Assembly: GCF_001043005.1 (NCBI RefSeq) | Contig: NZ_JYKZ01000002.1 | Span: 62,001 to 126,000 of the forward strand | Length of the DNA stretch: 64,000 bases | Source of the DNA: Pseudomonas psychrophila | GTDB lineage: Bacteria; Pseudomonadota; Gammaproteobacteria; Pseudomonadales; Pseudomonadaceae | Direction: 5' to 3' | In this document: positions 19,102-29,167 of the stretch, piece by piece | Position numbering within the stretch: the stretch's first letter is position 1 | How the letters are laid out: each line of letters starts with the position of its first letter | Program-made: the position numbers and the translations under genes | Notes under the pieces: model-generated | What the model was told of the DNA's origin: nothing | What the model saw: only the letters and a program-made list of their open reading frames with translations | Databases searched by the model: none

Positions 19102-19659
19102 ATGTCTGCTGATCTCGAGCATATCCGTCAAATCATGCGAGAGGCTGACTGCCTGTACACCGAAGCTGAAGTCGAGGCGGCAATTGCCCGCGTTGGTGCG
19201 CACATCACGGCAGAAATGGCCGAGACTAATCCAGTGGTATTTTGTGTGATGAACGGCGGCCTGATTTTTTCCGGCAAGTTGCTCACCCATCTCAAGTTCC
19301 CGCTTGAGGCGTCGTACCTGCACGCTACGCGCTACCGCAATGAGACCACTGGCGGCGACCTGTTCTGGAAAGCCAAGCCAGAAGTATCGTTCATCGACCG
19401 CCACGTGTTGATCATCGACGACATCCTCGACGAGGGCCACACCCTTAGCGCGATCGTAGAGTTCTGCAAACACGCCGGTGCCCGTCAGGTGCACACCGCG
19501 GTATTGATCGACAAGGACCACGACCGCAAGGCACGTCCGGACCTCAAGGCTAACTACGTAGGCTTGCCGTGCATTGACCGTTACATCTTCGGTTATGGTA
19601 TGGATTACAAAGGTTACTGGCGTAATGCCGCCGGCATTTATGCCGTTAAAGGTATGTAA
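19102..19659 (+). CDS. hpt: Hypoxanthine-guanine phosphoribosyltransferase
   Basis: A purine salvage enzyme converting hypoxanthine/guanine and PRPP to IMP/GMP. The PRPP motif is HVLIIDDILDEGHTLSA and the C-terminal purine-site segment is NYVGLPCIDRYIFGYGMDYKG. I chose ATG 19102 (MSADLEHIR), with GGAG about 8 bases upstream, giving 185 residues, the usual size in Pseudomonas. A perfect 13-bp hairpin follows the stop. Confidence 0.95.
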   Translation: MSADLEHIRQIMREADCLYTEAEVEAAIARVGAHITAEMAETNPVVFCVMNGGLIFSGKLLTHLKFPLEASYLHATRYRNETTGGDLFWKAKPEVSFIDRHVLIIDDILDEGHTLSAIVEFCKHAGARQVHTAVLIDKDHDRKARPDLKANYVGLPCIDRYIFGYGMDYKGYWRNAAGIYAVKGM

Positions 19660-19667
19660 GAAAGGAC

Positions 19668-19696
19668 GCTGAAGCTTTCTTTCAGAAAGCTTCAGC
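19668..19696. terminator. Perfect hairpin after hpt
   Basis: GCTGAAGCTTTCT pairs fully with AGAAAGCTTCAGC across a 3-base loop, 9 bases after the hpt stop. No U run follows, so it may protect the mRNA end as much as terminate. Confidence 0.55.
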
Positions 19697-19724
19697 CCGG
19701 CTATACCTCAATGAGTGTGCTGAC

Positions 19725-20666
19725 ATGCTGGCTATTTTCCTTCAGACGCTCACGATAACCGCTCCCGTATTTGCCATGCTTTTTCTAGGCGTGGTGCTCA
19801 AGCGCGTGGGCTGGATCAATGACAACTTTATCCACACAGCGTCGGCACTGGTGTTTAACGTCACCATGCCGACGTTGTTGTTTCTGGGTATTTTGCATGC
19901 CGATCTCAGAGCGGCCTTGCAGCCCAAGGTGCTGGGTTATTTTGTCGTGGCGACCCTTGCAAGCTTTGCGCTTGCCTGGGGATGGGCGATCTGGCGTTGC
20001 CCCCGTGTGGATCGCGGGATCTACACCCAGGGCGCGTTTCGCGGGAACAACGGGGTTGTTGGCCTGGCCCTGGCGGCCAGCATGTACGGCGACTACGGGA
20101 TTTCTCTGGGCGCGGTACTCGCCGGTCTGGTGATTCTGCTCTACAACACCTTGTCGACCATCGTCTTGGCGGTATACAGCCCGGTGATCAAGTCCGACCC
20201 GTGGAGTATTTGTAAGAGTGTGGTCAAGAACCCGCTGATCATCAGCGTACTGGCGGCGGTCCCTTTTGCAGTCTTCAAGATTGGCTTGCCCGGCTGGTTG
20301 CTCGCATCGGGTGGCTACCTGGCGGCGATGACCTTGCCGCTGGCGCTGATCTGTATCGGCGGCACACTGTCGCTGGCAAGTTTGCGCAAAAGTGGCGATA
20401 TGGCACTGAGCGCCAGCCTGGTGAAAATGGTCAGCATGCCGTTGCTGGCCACCCTGGGGGCCTGGTTATGTGGCTTTCGCGGGCCGGAATTGGGGATTTT
20501 GTTTCTTTATTTCGCCAGCCCGACGGCCGCTGCCAGTTATGTCATGGCGCGGGCGGCCAACGGTAATCACGAGCTGGCGGCCGCAATTATCGTGATCACC
20601 ACGTTGATGGCCGCCATCACGACCAATATCGGGATTTTTGTGTTGCAGTGGGGCGGCTGGATTTAG
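19725..20666 (+). CDS. AEC family transporter (auxin efflux carrier type)
   Basis: A 313-residue inner-membrane protein with about ten hydrophobic segments. It shows the AEC features FNVTMPTLLFLGIL, QGAFRGNNGVVGLALA and the C-terminal half-repeat with LFLYFASPTAAASYVMA. Family members export or import small carboxylates or amino acids; the substrate here is unknown. It has its own region after the hpt hairpin and converges with the CaCA antiporter, 11 bases apart. Confidence 0.88.
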   Translation: MLAIFLQTLTITAPVFAMLFLGVVLKRVGWINDNFIHTASALVFNVTMPTLLFLGILHADLRAALQPKVLGYFVVATLASFALAWGWAIWRCPRVDRGIYTQGAFRGNNGVVGLALAASMYGDYGISLGAVLAGLVILLYNTLSTIVLAVYSPVIKSDPWSICKSVVKNPLIISVLAAVPFAVFKIGLPGWLLASGGYLAAMTLPLALICIGGTLSLASLRKSGDMALSASLVKMVSMPLLATLGAWLCGFRGPELGILFLYFASPTAAASYVMARAANGNHELAAAIIVITTLMAAITTNIGIFVLQWGGWI

Positions 20667-20677
20667 CGACTGCAGGC

Positions 20678-21748
20678 TCAGTGCTGTCGGCGCCAGGCGC
20701 GCAAGGTACTGAACAGCAGGAACACCAGCAGCGCCGGCAAGATAAAATACAGCATCAGGTGTTCAAGCTTGCCGGCCAAAGGCATGCCGGTTGTGAAGGA
20801 CACCACGTGCAGCCCATAGGCCAGGTACAGCCCCAGAAACAGCAAGCCCTCACCTCGGGTCACACGGTAGCCCGTGTAGAACACGGGCAGGCACAGCGCC
20901 GCAACACCCAGCATTACCGGCAAGTCGAACGCCAGGGCATTGGGGGAGACTGACAAGGGCGCCGGAGCTATCAGTGCGGTCAGGCCCAGTACCCCCAACA
21001 GGCTGAAGACATTACTGCCAATCACATTGCCGACAGCGATTTCACGCTGCCCGCGAAATGCTGCGATCAAGGAGGTGGCCAGTTCCGGTAGTGAGGTGCT
21101 GACCGCAATGATAGTCAGCCCGATAATCCGCTCCGACAGTCCCAGTTCCGTGGCAACCGTGACTGCCGCGCCCAGTAGCAGGTGCCCTGCAGCCCCGAGC
21201 AGGATCAGGGCCGCCAGCATTAACAGGATGTTGTGCCGCCAGGGGGTAGGCGGGTGCTCATGGCTGTTGTGATGATGGCCGCTGTGACGTGATTGGCGCA
21301 GAAGCAGGGCCAGGTAGACCAACAGGCCGCACAACAGGACAGCTCCGTCCATGCGATCGAGCTGTTTGTTCAGTGCCAGGGCAAACACCAGGGCGCTTGC
21401 GAGGATCATCAGGGGGATGTCCAGGCGCACCAGTTGGCGGGATACGCGCAGGGGTATGATCAGCGCCGAAAGCCCCAGGGTGACCAGGATGTTGAAAATA
21501 TTGCTGCCGATCACACTGCCCACGGCTATGTCCGAGGTGTCATTGAGCGCGGCCTGCAGGCTGACGGTCATCTGCGGGGCACTGCTGCCCAGTGCGACCA
21601 CGGTCAAGCCGATCAGCAACGGGCGCACTTTCATGTTGGCGGCCATGCGCACGGCGCAACGCACCAGCAATTCGGCCCCAGCAATCAGCATGACGAGGCC
21701 GCAGAGCAATTGCAGCAGGTTCCATGGTGATAGCGCGCTTAAGCCCAA
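20678..21748 (-). CDS. Calcium/sodium antiporter family (CaCA, YrbG-like)
   Basis: A cation exchanger of about 356 residues in the inner membrane. Two inverted Na_Ca_ex repeats are visible, each with a conserved G-x-V-I-G-S-N motif (IAVGSVIGSNIFNILVTLG and IAVGNVIGSNVFSLLGVLG) plus alpha-repeat ALGSSAPQMTVS and STSLPELATSL. A His-rich loop (SGHHHNSHEHPP) links the halves and may bind metal. The start is uncertain: TTG at 21748 is the furthest in-frame option and no ATG precedes the first membrane segment. Confidence 0.85.
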   Translation of the reverse strand: MGLSALSPWNLLQLLCGLVMLIAGAELLVRCAVRMAANMKVRPLLIGLTVVALGSSAPQMTVSLQAALNDTSDIAVGSVIGSNIFNILVTLGLSALIIPLRVSRQLVRLDIPLMILASALVFALALNKQLDRMDGAVLLCGLLVYLALLLRQSRHSGHHHNSHEHPPTPWRHNILLMLAALILLGAAGHLLLGAAVTVATELGLSERIIGLTIIAVSTSLPELATSLIAAFRGQREIAVGNVIGSNVFSLLGVLGLTALIAPAPLSVSPNALAFDLPVMLGVAALCLPVFYTGYRVTRGEGLLFLGLYLAYGLHVVSFTTGMPLAGKLEHLMLYFILPALLVFLLFSTLRAWRRQH

Positions 21749-21768
21749 AATGGCGGCAACTCCCTCAT

Positions 21769-22140
21769 TTAATCACCCAAGCCCTGAACCCGGACCTTGG
21801 CGGTGCCGGTGCGCAGCATACCCAGCTGCTGGGCGGCCTTGCGCGAAACATCAATCAAACGCCCGCGTGTGTGCGGTCCGCGATCATTGATGCGTACCAC
21901 AACAGATTTGTCGTTGCTCAGATTGGTGACCAGTACCCGCGTCCCGAATGGCAGGGCGGGGTGGGCGGCGGTAAGGGCATTCTGGTCGAAAGGTTCACCG
22001 CTGGCGGTTCGCTTGCCGTGATGGCGAGCACCGTAATAAGAGGCTATGCCTGTTTTGTCATAGCCACGAGGGTCTATGTCATGGCTGGCACAGCCAGCGA
22101 GCAAGCCGAGCAGGGCGCAGGCGCCGAGTAGCCGCTTCAT
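21769..22140 (-). CDS. RlpA-like double-psi beta-barrel lipoprotein
   Basis: A 123-residue precursor with a lipoprotein signal peptide and lipobox LLAGC (MKRLLGACALLGLLAGCASH). The mature part is essentially one RlpA-like barrel: GIASYYGARHHGKRTASGE, ALPFGTRVLVTNL and VVRINDRGPHTRGRLIDVSRKAA with the conserved Asp/His. RlpA proteins are septal or outer-membrane glycan-cleaving enzymes; this short form lacks the SPOR domain. The start at MKRLL (22140) is chosen over an extension that would precede the signal peptide. Confidence 0.88.
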   Translation of the reverse strand: MKRLLGACALLGLLAGCASHDIDPRGYDKTGIASYYGARHHGKRTASGEPFDQNALTAAHPALPFGTRVLVTNLSNDKSVVVRINDRGPHTRGRLIDVSRKAAQQLGMLRTGTAKVRVQGLGD

Positions 22141-22179
22141 GGGGTAGTCCTTATGTTGCGGGAAAAAAACCACAAAACC

Positions 22180-22269
22180 CTGTGGGAGCGGGCTTGCTCG
22201 CGATGCGGGCGGCGCGGTGTTTCTGTAAGGTCCGCATCGATCTCATCGCGAGCAAGCCCGCTCCCACAG
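22180..22269. repeat. REP-type inverted repeat pair (GTGGGAGC family)
   Basis: A 26-bp perfect inverted repeat (arms begin CTGTGGGAGCGGGCTTGCTC) around an inner loop that itself can pair (GATGCGG / CCGCATC). It lies between the RlpA-like gene start and the gatB stop and would fold into a long cruciform or act as a gatB transcript end. Confidence 0.75.
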
Positions 22270-22278
22270 TTGAGTGGT

Positions 22279-23724
22279 TTAGCCTTCGAGTTTGCTTTTG
22301 AGCAGCTCGTTGACCTGTTGCGGGTTGGCTTTGCCTTTGGAGGCTTTCATCGCCTGGCCCACAAAGAAGCCGAACATCTTGCCGCGCTTGGCTTCGTCTG
22401 CCGCACGGTACTGCTCGACTTGCTCAGCGTTCGCCGCCAGTACTTCATCCAGCACCTTTTCAATGGCGCCGCTGTCGGTCACTTGCTTGAGGCCGCGCTT
22501 CTCGATGACCTCGTCTGCACTGCCTTCACCATTGGCCATCGCTTCGAGCACAACCTTGGCAATTTTGCCGGAGATAGTGTTGTCCTTGATGCGCTGCAGC
22601 ATGCCGCCCAGTTGGTCAGCGGTGACCGGTGACTGGTCGATGTCCAGGCCTTGTTTGTTGAGCAGGCTGCCCAACTCGACCATCACCCAGTTGGCTGCCA
22701 GCTTGGCGTCGCCACTGATGCTCACGACTTTTTCGAAGTAGTCCGCTTGCTCGCGGCTCGAGGCCAGGACGCTGGCGTCGTAGGCCGATAGGCCGAATTG
22801 CGACTGGAAGCGTTCGCGCTTTTGCGGCGGCAGTTCCGGCAGGGTGGCGCGCACGTCTTCGATAAACGAATCTTCGATCACCACCGGCAGCAGGTCAGGG
22901 TCGGGGAAGTAACGGTAGTCGTTGGCTTCCTCCTTGCTGCGCATGGCGCGGGTTTCGTCCTTGTTCGGATCGTACAGGCGGGTCTGTTGAATGACCTTGC
23001 CGCCGTCTTCGATCAGCTCGATCTGGCGTTGGATTTCGCTGTTGATCGCCTTCTCGATAAAACGGAACGAGTTGACGTTCTTGATCTCGCAGCGAGTACC
23101 GAACTCGGCCTGGCCGACCGGGCGAATCGATACGTTGCAGTCGCAACGCAGGGAGCCTTCAGCCATGTTGCCGTCGCAAATACCCAAGTAACGCACCAGC
23201 GCGTGCATCGCCTTGACGTAGGCCACGGCCTCTTTGGCACTGCGCATGTCCGGCTCGGAAACGATTTCTAGCAACGGTGTGCCAGCACGGTTCAGGTCGA
23301 TGCCGGTGGAGCCGCTAAAGTCTTCGTGCAGGCTTTTGCCTGCGTCTTCTTCCAGGTGGGCACGGGTAATGCCGACACGTTTTACGTTGCCGTCTTCCAG
23401 GGTGATGTCCAGGTGGCCCTTGCCGACAATTGGCAGTTCCATCTGGCTGATCTGGTAGCCCTTGGGCAGGTCCGGGTAGAAGTAGTTCTTACGGGCAAAC
23501 ACGTTGTGCTGAACGATTTCGGCATCAACGGCTACACCGAACATGACCGCCATACGCACGGCTTCCTGGTTCAGCACGGGCAGTACGCCGGGCATGCCCA
23601 GGTCAACCAGGCTTGCCTGGGTGTTCGGTTCTGCGCCAAAGGTGGTGGCGCTACCGGAGAAAATCTTTGATTGGGTGGCGAGCTGGGAGTGAATTTCCAG
23701 CCCGATCACAACTTCCCATTGCAT
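22279..23724 (-). CDS. gatB: Asp-tRNA(Asn)/Glu-tRNA(Gln) amidotransferase subunit B
   Basis: GatB is the kinase/tRNA-binding subunit of the GatCAB complex that turns misacylated Glu-tRNA(Gln) and Asp-tRNA(Asn) into the correct aminoacyl-tRNAs. The 481-residue product starts [17 protein letters not shown] at 23724. It includes [16 protein letters not shown], the [19 protein letters not shown] signature and a C-terminal YqeY-like tail domain ([16 protein letters not shown]). It lies 10 bases after gatA in the gatC-gatA-gatB operon. Confidence 0.97.
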   Translation of the reverse strand: MQWEVVIGLEIHSQLATQSKIFSGSATTFGAEPNTQASLVDLGMPGVLPVLNQEAVRMAVMFGVAVDAEIVQHNVFARKNYFYPDLPKGYQISQMELPIVGKGHLDITLEDGNVKRVGITRAHLEEDAGKSLHEDFSGSTGIDLNRAGTPLLEIVSEPDMRSAKEAVAYVKAMHALVRYLGICDGNMAEGSLRCDCNVSIRPVGQAEFGTRCEIKNVNSFRFIEKAINSEIQRQIELIEDGGKVIQQTRLYDPNKDETRAMRSKEEANDYRYFPDPDLLPVVIEDSFIEDVRATLPELPPQKRERFQSQFGLSAYDASVLASSREQADYFEKVVSISGDAKLAANWVMVELGSLLNKQGLDIDQSPVTADQLGGMLQRIKDNTISGKIAKVVLEAMANGEGSADEVIEKRGLKQVTDSGAIEKVLDEVLAANAEQVEQYRAADEAKRGKMFGFFVGQAMKASKGKANPQQVNELLKSKLEG

Positions 23725-23734
23725 ATGTTTCTCC

Positions 23735-25186
23735 TCAGAAGCCGGCAGGTGAGCGCGTGTGCCAGTCAGTGTTGAGCTGATACTGGTGAGCGACGTTGAG
23801 CAGGCGGCCTTCCTGGAAATAAGGCGCAAGCAACTGCACGCCTACGGGCAAGCCATCGACAAAACCGGCTGGCATCGACAGGCCTGGCAGACCTGCGAGG
23901 TTGGCGGTAATGGTGTAGACGTCTTCCAGATAGGCAGAAACCGGGTCGCTGTTTTTAGCGCCGATTTTCCAGGCCGGGTTAGGCGTGGTTGGACCGAGGA
24001 TGATGTCGACTTCGTTGAATGCGGTCATGAAGTCATTTTTGATCAGGCGGCGGATTTTTTGCGCTTGCAGGTAGTAAGCGTCGTAGTAACCCGCCGACAG
24101 GGCGTAGGCACCGACCAGAATCCGGCGCTGTACTTCCGGGCCAAAGCCTTCGGCGCGCGAGCGCTTGTACAGGTCAGTGAGGTCTTTCGGGTCTTCGCAG
24201 CGATGGCCGAAGCGCACACCGTCAAAACGCGACAGGTTGGACGAAGCCTCTGCTGGCGCGATCACGTAGTACGCCGGAATGGCGTGCTGCATGTTCGGCA
24301 GGCTGATGGGTTTGATCACGGCACCGAGCTTTTCAAGTGCCTTGATGCTGTTGTGAACCAGCTCTGCAATGCGCGCGTCGAGACCTTCACTGAAGAACTC
24401 TTTTGGCACGCCGATGCGCAGGCCTTGCAGCGAACCATTAAGGTTGGCGCTGAAGTCCGGTACGGGTTCGTCGATGCTGGTGGAGTCTTGCGGGTCGAAG
24501 CCGGCCATGCCTTGCAGCAGGATGGCGCAGTCTTCGGCAGTGCGCGCCAATGGGCCGCCCTGATCGAGACTGGAGGCGTAAGCGATCATGCCCCAGCGCG
24601 AAACACGACCGTATGTCGGTTTCAGGCCGGTAAGGTTGGTCAGGGCTGCCGGCTGTCGGATAGATCCGCCCGTGTCGGTGCCTGTTGCTGCAGGGAGCAG
24701 GCGAGCGGCAACAGCAGCGGCAGAACCGCCCGACGAACCACCCGGTACGTGCTCAAGATTCCACGGGTTTTTAACTGCGCCGTAGTAGCTCGACTCGTTG
24801 GCCGACCCCATGGCGAATTCGTCCATGTTGGTCTTGCCCAGGGACACAGCGCCTGCAGCCGCCAGCTTGGCAACGACAGTGGCGTCGTAGGGAGCCTTGA
24901 AGTTGTCGAGCATTTTGGAACCGCAGCTGGTGCGTACGCCCAGGGTGCAGAACAGGTCCTTGTGACCGATCGGTGCGCCCAGCAGGGCACCGGTTTCACC
25001 GTTGGCGCGACGTACGTCGGCAGCCTTGGCCTGCTCTAGAGCAAGGTCTTCGGTGAGGGTGATGAAACTGTTGAGCTGAGGATCGAGCTGGGCGATACGC
25101 GCCAGCAGGGTCTTGGTCAGCTCTTCGGAAGAAAACTTTTTATCGGCGAGTCCGCGGGCGATCTCGGCCAGAGTCAATTGATGCAT
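23735..25186 (-). CDS. gatA: Asp-tRNA(Asn)/Glu-tRNA(Gln) amidotransferase subunit A
   Basis: GatA is the amidase subunit that frees ammonia from glutamine for GatB. The 483-residue protein contains the Ser-cisSer-Lys site: Lys in IGHKDLFCT, the Gly/Ser-rich [14 protein letters not shown] loop and [14 protein letters not shown] with the nucleophilic Ser. It sits between gatC (15 bases) and gatB (10 bases). Confidence 0.98.
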   Translation of the reverse strand: MHQLTLAEIARGLADKKFSSEELTKTLLARIAQLDPQLNSFITLTEDLALEQAKAADVRRANGETGALLGAPIGHKDLFCTLGVRTSCGSKMLDNFKAPYDATVVAKLAAAGAVSLGKTNMDEFAMGSANESSYYGAVKNPWNLEHVPGGSSGGSAAAVAARLLPAATGTDTGGSIRQPAALTNLTGLKPTYGRVSRWGMIAYASSLDQGGPLARTAEDCAILLQGMAGFDPQDSTSIDEPVPDFSANLNGSLQGLRIGVPKEFFSEGLDARIAELVHNSIKALEKLGAVIKPISLPNMQHAIPAYYVIAPAEASSNLSRFDGVRFGHRCEDPKDLTDLYKRSRAEGFGPEVQRRILVGAYALSAGYYDAYYLQAQKIRRLIKNDFMTAFNEVDIILGPTTPNPAWKIGAKNSDPVSAYLEDVYTITANLAGLPGLSMPAGFVDGLPVGVQLLAPYFQEGRLLNVAHQYQLNTDWHTRSPAGF

Positions 25187-25201
25187 GCAGGCTCTTTCCC
25201 T

Positions 25202-25489
25202 TTACTCGATGACTTTCGGAACCAGATAGAGGCCGTTTTCGACCGCTGGAGCGATGGACTGATAAGCCTCGCGATGATTGCTTTCAGTCACGACGTCTGC
25301 ACGCAAGCGCTGGCTGGCTTCCAGGGGGTGAGCCATTGGCTCGATACCTGTAGTGTCGACAGCCTGCATCTGATCAATCAGCCCCAAAATGCTGTTAAGG
25401 GCTTCGGTGGTGCGTGGAATATCGGCATCATTGAGGCCAAGACGGGCCAAATGAGCGATTTTTTCCACGTCGGAGCGGTCTAGCGCCAT
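25202..25489 (-). CDS. gatC: Asp-tRNA(Asn)/Glu-tRNA(Gln) amidotransferase subunit C
   Basis: GatC is the small (95-residue) subunit stabilising the GatA-GatB interface. It matches the family pattern: [12 protein letters not shown] at the N-terminus, [25 protein letters not shown] in the middle. It is first in the gatCAB operon and diverges from mreB across a 210-base gap that must hold both promoters. Confidence 0.96.
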   Translation of the reverse strand: MALDRSDVEKIAHLARLGLNDADIPRTTEALNSILGLIDQMQAVDTTGIEPMAHPLEASQRLRADVVTESNHREAYQSIAPAVENGLYLVPKVIE

Positions 25490-25626
25490 GGGATTCTCCA
25501 GTGGAAAACAGGACGGATGCTATCCGTGTGTTAGATTGTCGGAACACTACCGCATTTCTACGGTCATATGGCCGCGATTGTGGGAGTTGGTGCTCAGAAA
25601 AGCGCCCAATTTAACATATTGGCGCC

Positions 25627-25655
25627 TTGCCCAAAATCCCTGTCGTTGTTAGAGT
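25627..25655 (+). promoter_or_regulatory. Candidate mreB promoter
   Basis: TTGCCC-N17-TAGAGT lies 45 bases before the mreB start in the gatC/mreB divergent gap. It is a moderate sigma70 match and not tested. Confidence 0.35.
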
Positions 25656-25687
25656 TTGCCGCACTTTTTTACCCACGCGTTGCCTAG

Positions 25688-26737
<1,050 letters not shown>

Positions 26738-26766
26738 GATCGCGTGGTGCAGTCCTTTGGTTATCA

Positions 26767-26800
26767 CCAGAAGGTAGCACTTTGCAGTGCTGCCTTTTGG
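26767..26800 (+). terminator. Attenuator-like hairpin between mreB and mreC
   Basis: A 15-bp stem containing two G-U pairs with a 4-base TTGC loop, starting 29 bases after the mreB stop and followed by a partly T-rich stretch (CGTTTATCTTCTG). It probably works as a partial terminator or RNA 3'-end stabiliser. Confidence 0.5.
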
Positions 26801-26880
26801 CGTTTATCTTCTGTCAATCTTCATCCAGGCCGCTTGAAGCCGTATGAATAAATTGAACACTTGCCCGGGAGGAGCGGCCT

Positions 26881-27966
26881 ATTAAACCGCTCTTTTCCAA
26901 AGGCCCGTCATTGGGCGTGCGCTTTCTGGTGCTGGTCGTGCTATCCGTCACGCTGATGGTAGTGGACGCTCGCTTCACGTTGCTCAAGCCTGTGCGCAGT
27001 CAAATGTCGCTGGTGCTGATGCAGTCTTACTGGATCACCGATTTGCCGCAGCGATTGTGGCAGGGCGTGGCCAGTCAGTTCGGCAGCCGTACCGAGCTTG
27101 TGGCTGAAAACGAGAAACTCAAAACCGAAAACCTTCTGCTTCAAGGCCGCATGCAAAAGCTGGCCGCCTTGACCGAGCAGAACGTTCGCCTGCGCGAGTT
27201 GTTGAACTCCTCTGCGCTGGTCAATGAAAAGGTGGAAGTGGCCGAGTTGATCGGCATGGACCCTAACCCCTTTACCCATCGCATCATCATCAACAAGGGT
27301 GAGCGCGACGGCGTGGTGCTGGGTCAGCCTGTGCTCGACGCACGGGGCTTGATGGGGCAGGTGGTTGAGTTGATGCCCTACACCTCCCGTGTACTGTTGC
27401 TCACCGATACCACCCACAGCATTCCGGTGCAGGTAAACCGTAATGGCCTGCGTGCGATTGCCAGCGGTACGGGCAACCCCGAGCGTCTGGTATTGCGTCA
27501 TGTGGCCGACACTGCGGACATCAAAGTGGGCGACCTGCTGGTCAGTTCGGGCCTGGGGCAGCGTTTCCCGGCCGGTTATCCGGTGGCTACGGTCAAAGAA
27601 GTGATCCACGACTCGGGTCAGCCTTTTGCCATTGTGCGTGCGGTTCCCACGGCGGCATTAAATCGCAGTCGCTACCTGCTACTGGTGTTCAGCGATAGTC
27701 GAACCCCTGAAGAGCGGGCCAACGATGCGGCCCAGGCCCAGGAAGCTGAGCAAAGCGGTGAAGCGCCCGCGATCGTTCCGACGACGGTGCCCAAGCCGGC
27801 CCTGCCTGCATCGACCGCAGTACCCGTTGCACCGGCCGCTGCACCCGCCGCACCAGCGGCTGTGGTCACCGATCCCAAGGCCGTGAAAAAACCTGCGCCA
27901 GTTGCAACCCCCGCCGCAGCCAGGACGCCTGCCGCTGTGCCGGCCACTACACGGGAGAGGCAATAA
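26881..27966 (+). CDS. mreC: Rod-shape protein MreC (probable AUU start)
   Basis: MreC is a periplasmic scaffold of the elongasome, anchored by one N-terminal membrane segment (LGVRFLVLVVLSVTLMVV), followed by a coiled coil (ENEKLKTENLLLQGRMQKL) and a beta-rich domain. No ATG or GTG lies between the upstream in-frame stop (26854) and GTG 26917. GGGAGGAG sits 6 bases before ATT 26881, giving (M)KPLFSKGPSLGVRF, while the TTG at 26911 has no ribosome site. An AUU start is therefore preferred; 26911 is the fallback. The last ~70 residues are an Ala/Pro/Val-rich tail. It shares TAATG with mreD. Confidence 0.85.
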   Translation: MKPLFSKGPSLGVRFLVLVVLSVTLMVVDARFTLLKPVRSQMSLVLMQSYWITDLPQRLWQGVASQFGSRTELVAENEKLKTENLLLQGRMQKLAALTEQNVRLRELLNSSALVNEKVEVAELIGMDPNPFTHRIIINKGERDGVVLGQPVLDARGLMGQVVELMPYTSRVLLLTDTTHSIPVQVNRNGLRAIASGTGNPERLVLRHVADTADIKVGDLLVSSGLGQRFPAGYPVATVKEVIHDSGQPFAIVRAVPTAALNRSRYLLLVFSDSRTPEERANDAAQAQEAEQSGEAPAIVPTTVPKPALPASTAVPVAPAAAPAAPAAVVTDPKAVKKPAPVATPAAARTPAAVPATTRERQ

Positions 27967-28454
27967 TGGCGAATACGCGTTCGAGCAATGGCTGGCTGAT
28001 CTGGCTGACGTTTGCCATCGGCTTGTTGCTCAGCATTTCACCGATGCCGCAATTCATGGAAATCCTGCGCCCGCTCTGGCTGGCCCTGTTGTTGGCCTTT
28101 TGGGCTTTATACATGCCGCATAAAGTGGGTATGGTTACTGCGTTTTGCCTGGGCCTGGCCGAAGACGTGCTGTACGGCACGTTGTTGGGGCAGAACGCCC
28201 TGACCCTGACACTGATCACCTTCTTGGTGTTGTCACTTCAGCAACGCCTGCGGGTGTTCCCGATGTGGCAGCAATGCCTGGTGCTTCTGGTGATTTTCGG
28301 TCTGGCCCAGCTTGCCCAGTTGTGGCTCAGTGCATTGACCGGGAACCGTCAGCCAACCCTGGCGCTGGTGTTGCCCGCGTTGGTCAGCGCCTTGTTGTGG
28401 CCCTGGATCAGTTACGGGCTTCGTGGGCTGTGCCGACGTTTTAAAATCAATTAA
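27966..28454 (+). CDS. mreD: Rod-shape protein MreD
   Basis: A 162-residue inner-membrane elongasome protein with about five hydrophobic segments (for example LIWLTFAIGLLLSISPMPQF, LWLALLLAFWALYMP). The conserved KVGMVTAFCLGLAEDVLYGTLLGQ region is diagnostic. It overlaps the mreC stop in TAATG and is followed by maf after 51 bases, the usual mreBCD-maf-rng order. Confidence 0.95.
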   Translation: MANTRSSNGWLIWLTFAIGLLLSISPMPQFMEILRPLWLALLLAFWALYMPHKVGMVTAFCLGLAEDVLYGTLLGQNALTLTLITFLVLSLQQRLRVFPMWQQCLVLLVIFGLAQLAQLWLSALTGNRQPTLALVLPALVSALLWPWISYGLRGLCRRFKIN

Positions 28455-28505
28455 CGGGATACGAGCCATTTCCTGGTTTGTGCACTTCGACAGGGAGATG
28501 TCTTG

Positions 28506-29111
28506 ATGACTTCGCTTTATCTGGCCTCTGGCTCACCACGCCGACGAGAACTACTGACTCAAATCGGCGTGCCGTTCAAAACGGTCAGCGCGGCCATTGA
28601 TGAAACTCCCCTCCAGAATGAGCCCCCTGTGGCCTATGTCGAGCGCCTGGCGCGCGAAAAGGCCCGGGCTGGGCGCCAACAACTACTGACCACACTGCCG
28701 GACAGCGCGTTTTGCGTGCTGGGCGCCGACACTGCCGTGGTTCTTGATGACTGCATTCTTGGCAAGCCGGTCGACGAGGCCGATGCCTTGGCTATGCTCA
28801 TGGCGCTGTCTGGCCGTGAGCATGAAGTGTTGACCTCCATCGCAATCATCGACGCCGATCGCTGTGAAACCCGAGTGGTCAGCAGCCGCGTGCGCTTTCG
28901 ACACATCAGCAAACAAGAAGCCAAACTGTATTGGGCCAGCGGTGAACCGCAGGATAAAGCCGGTGGTTACGCCATTCAGGGGTTGGCCGCGGTGTTCGTG
29001 GCGGGGCTCAATGGCAGTTATTCTGCCGTTGTGGGCCTGCCTGTGTGCGAAACCGCAGAACTGCTCGGGCATTTCGGCATACCCTGTTGGCAAAACCTTA
29101 CCGTGCGCTGA
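28506..29111 (+). CDS. maf: Maf family nucleotide pyrophosphatase
   Basis: A 201-residue pyrophosphatase of the Maf family that hydrolyses non-canonical or pyrimidine NTPs. The start at ATG 28506 gives [17 protein letters not shown] with the phosphate-binding SxSPRR motif. Conserved residues follow in [16 protein letters not shown] and [17 protein letters not shown]. The sequence resembles the YhdE type (dTTP/UTP pyrophosphatase). GGGAGA lies upstream; the adjacent TTG at 28503 is less likely to be used. Confidence 0.93.
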   Translation: MTSLYLASGSPRRRELLTQIGVPFKTVSAAIDETPLQNEPPVAYVERLAREKARAGRQQLLTTLPDSAFCVLGADTAVVLDDCILGKPVDEADALAMLMALSGREHEVLTSIAIIDADRCETRVVSSRVRFRHISKQEAKLYWASGEPQDKAGGYAIQGLAAVFVAGLNGSYSAVVGLPVCETAELLGHFGIPCWQNLTVR

Positions 29112-29167
29112 ATACCGCACCTACGAGACGTGGCACTACTGTGATGACGCCTGAACGAGACCCAGCC

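Noticed and set aside
22180..22269. CRISPR-like repeat
   Set aside because: Two arms of one palindrome, not a series of direct repeats with spacers; no cas genes in the window.
23759..25039. 426-codon plus-strand frame opposite gatA
   Set aside because: Shadow of gatA; gatA has unambiguous catalytic motifs and the opposite frame has none.
28503..28505. TTG start for maf
   Set aside because: The next codon is an ATG that gives the normal Maf N-terminus.
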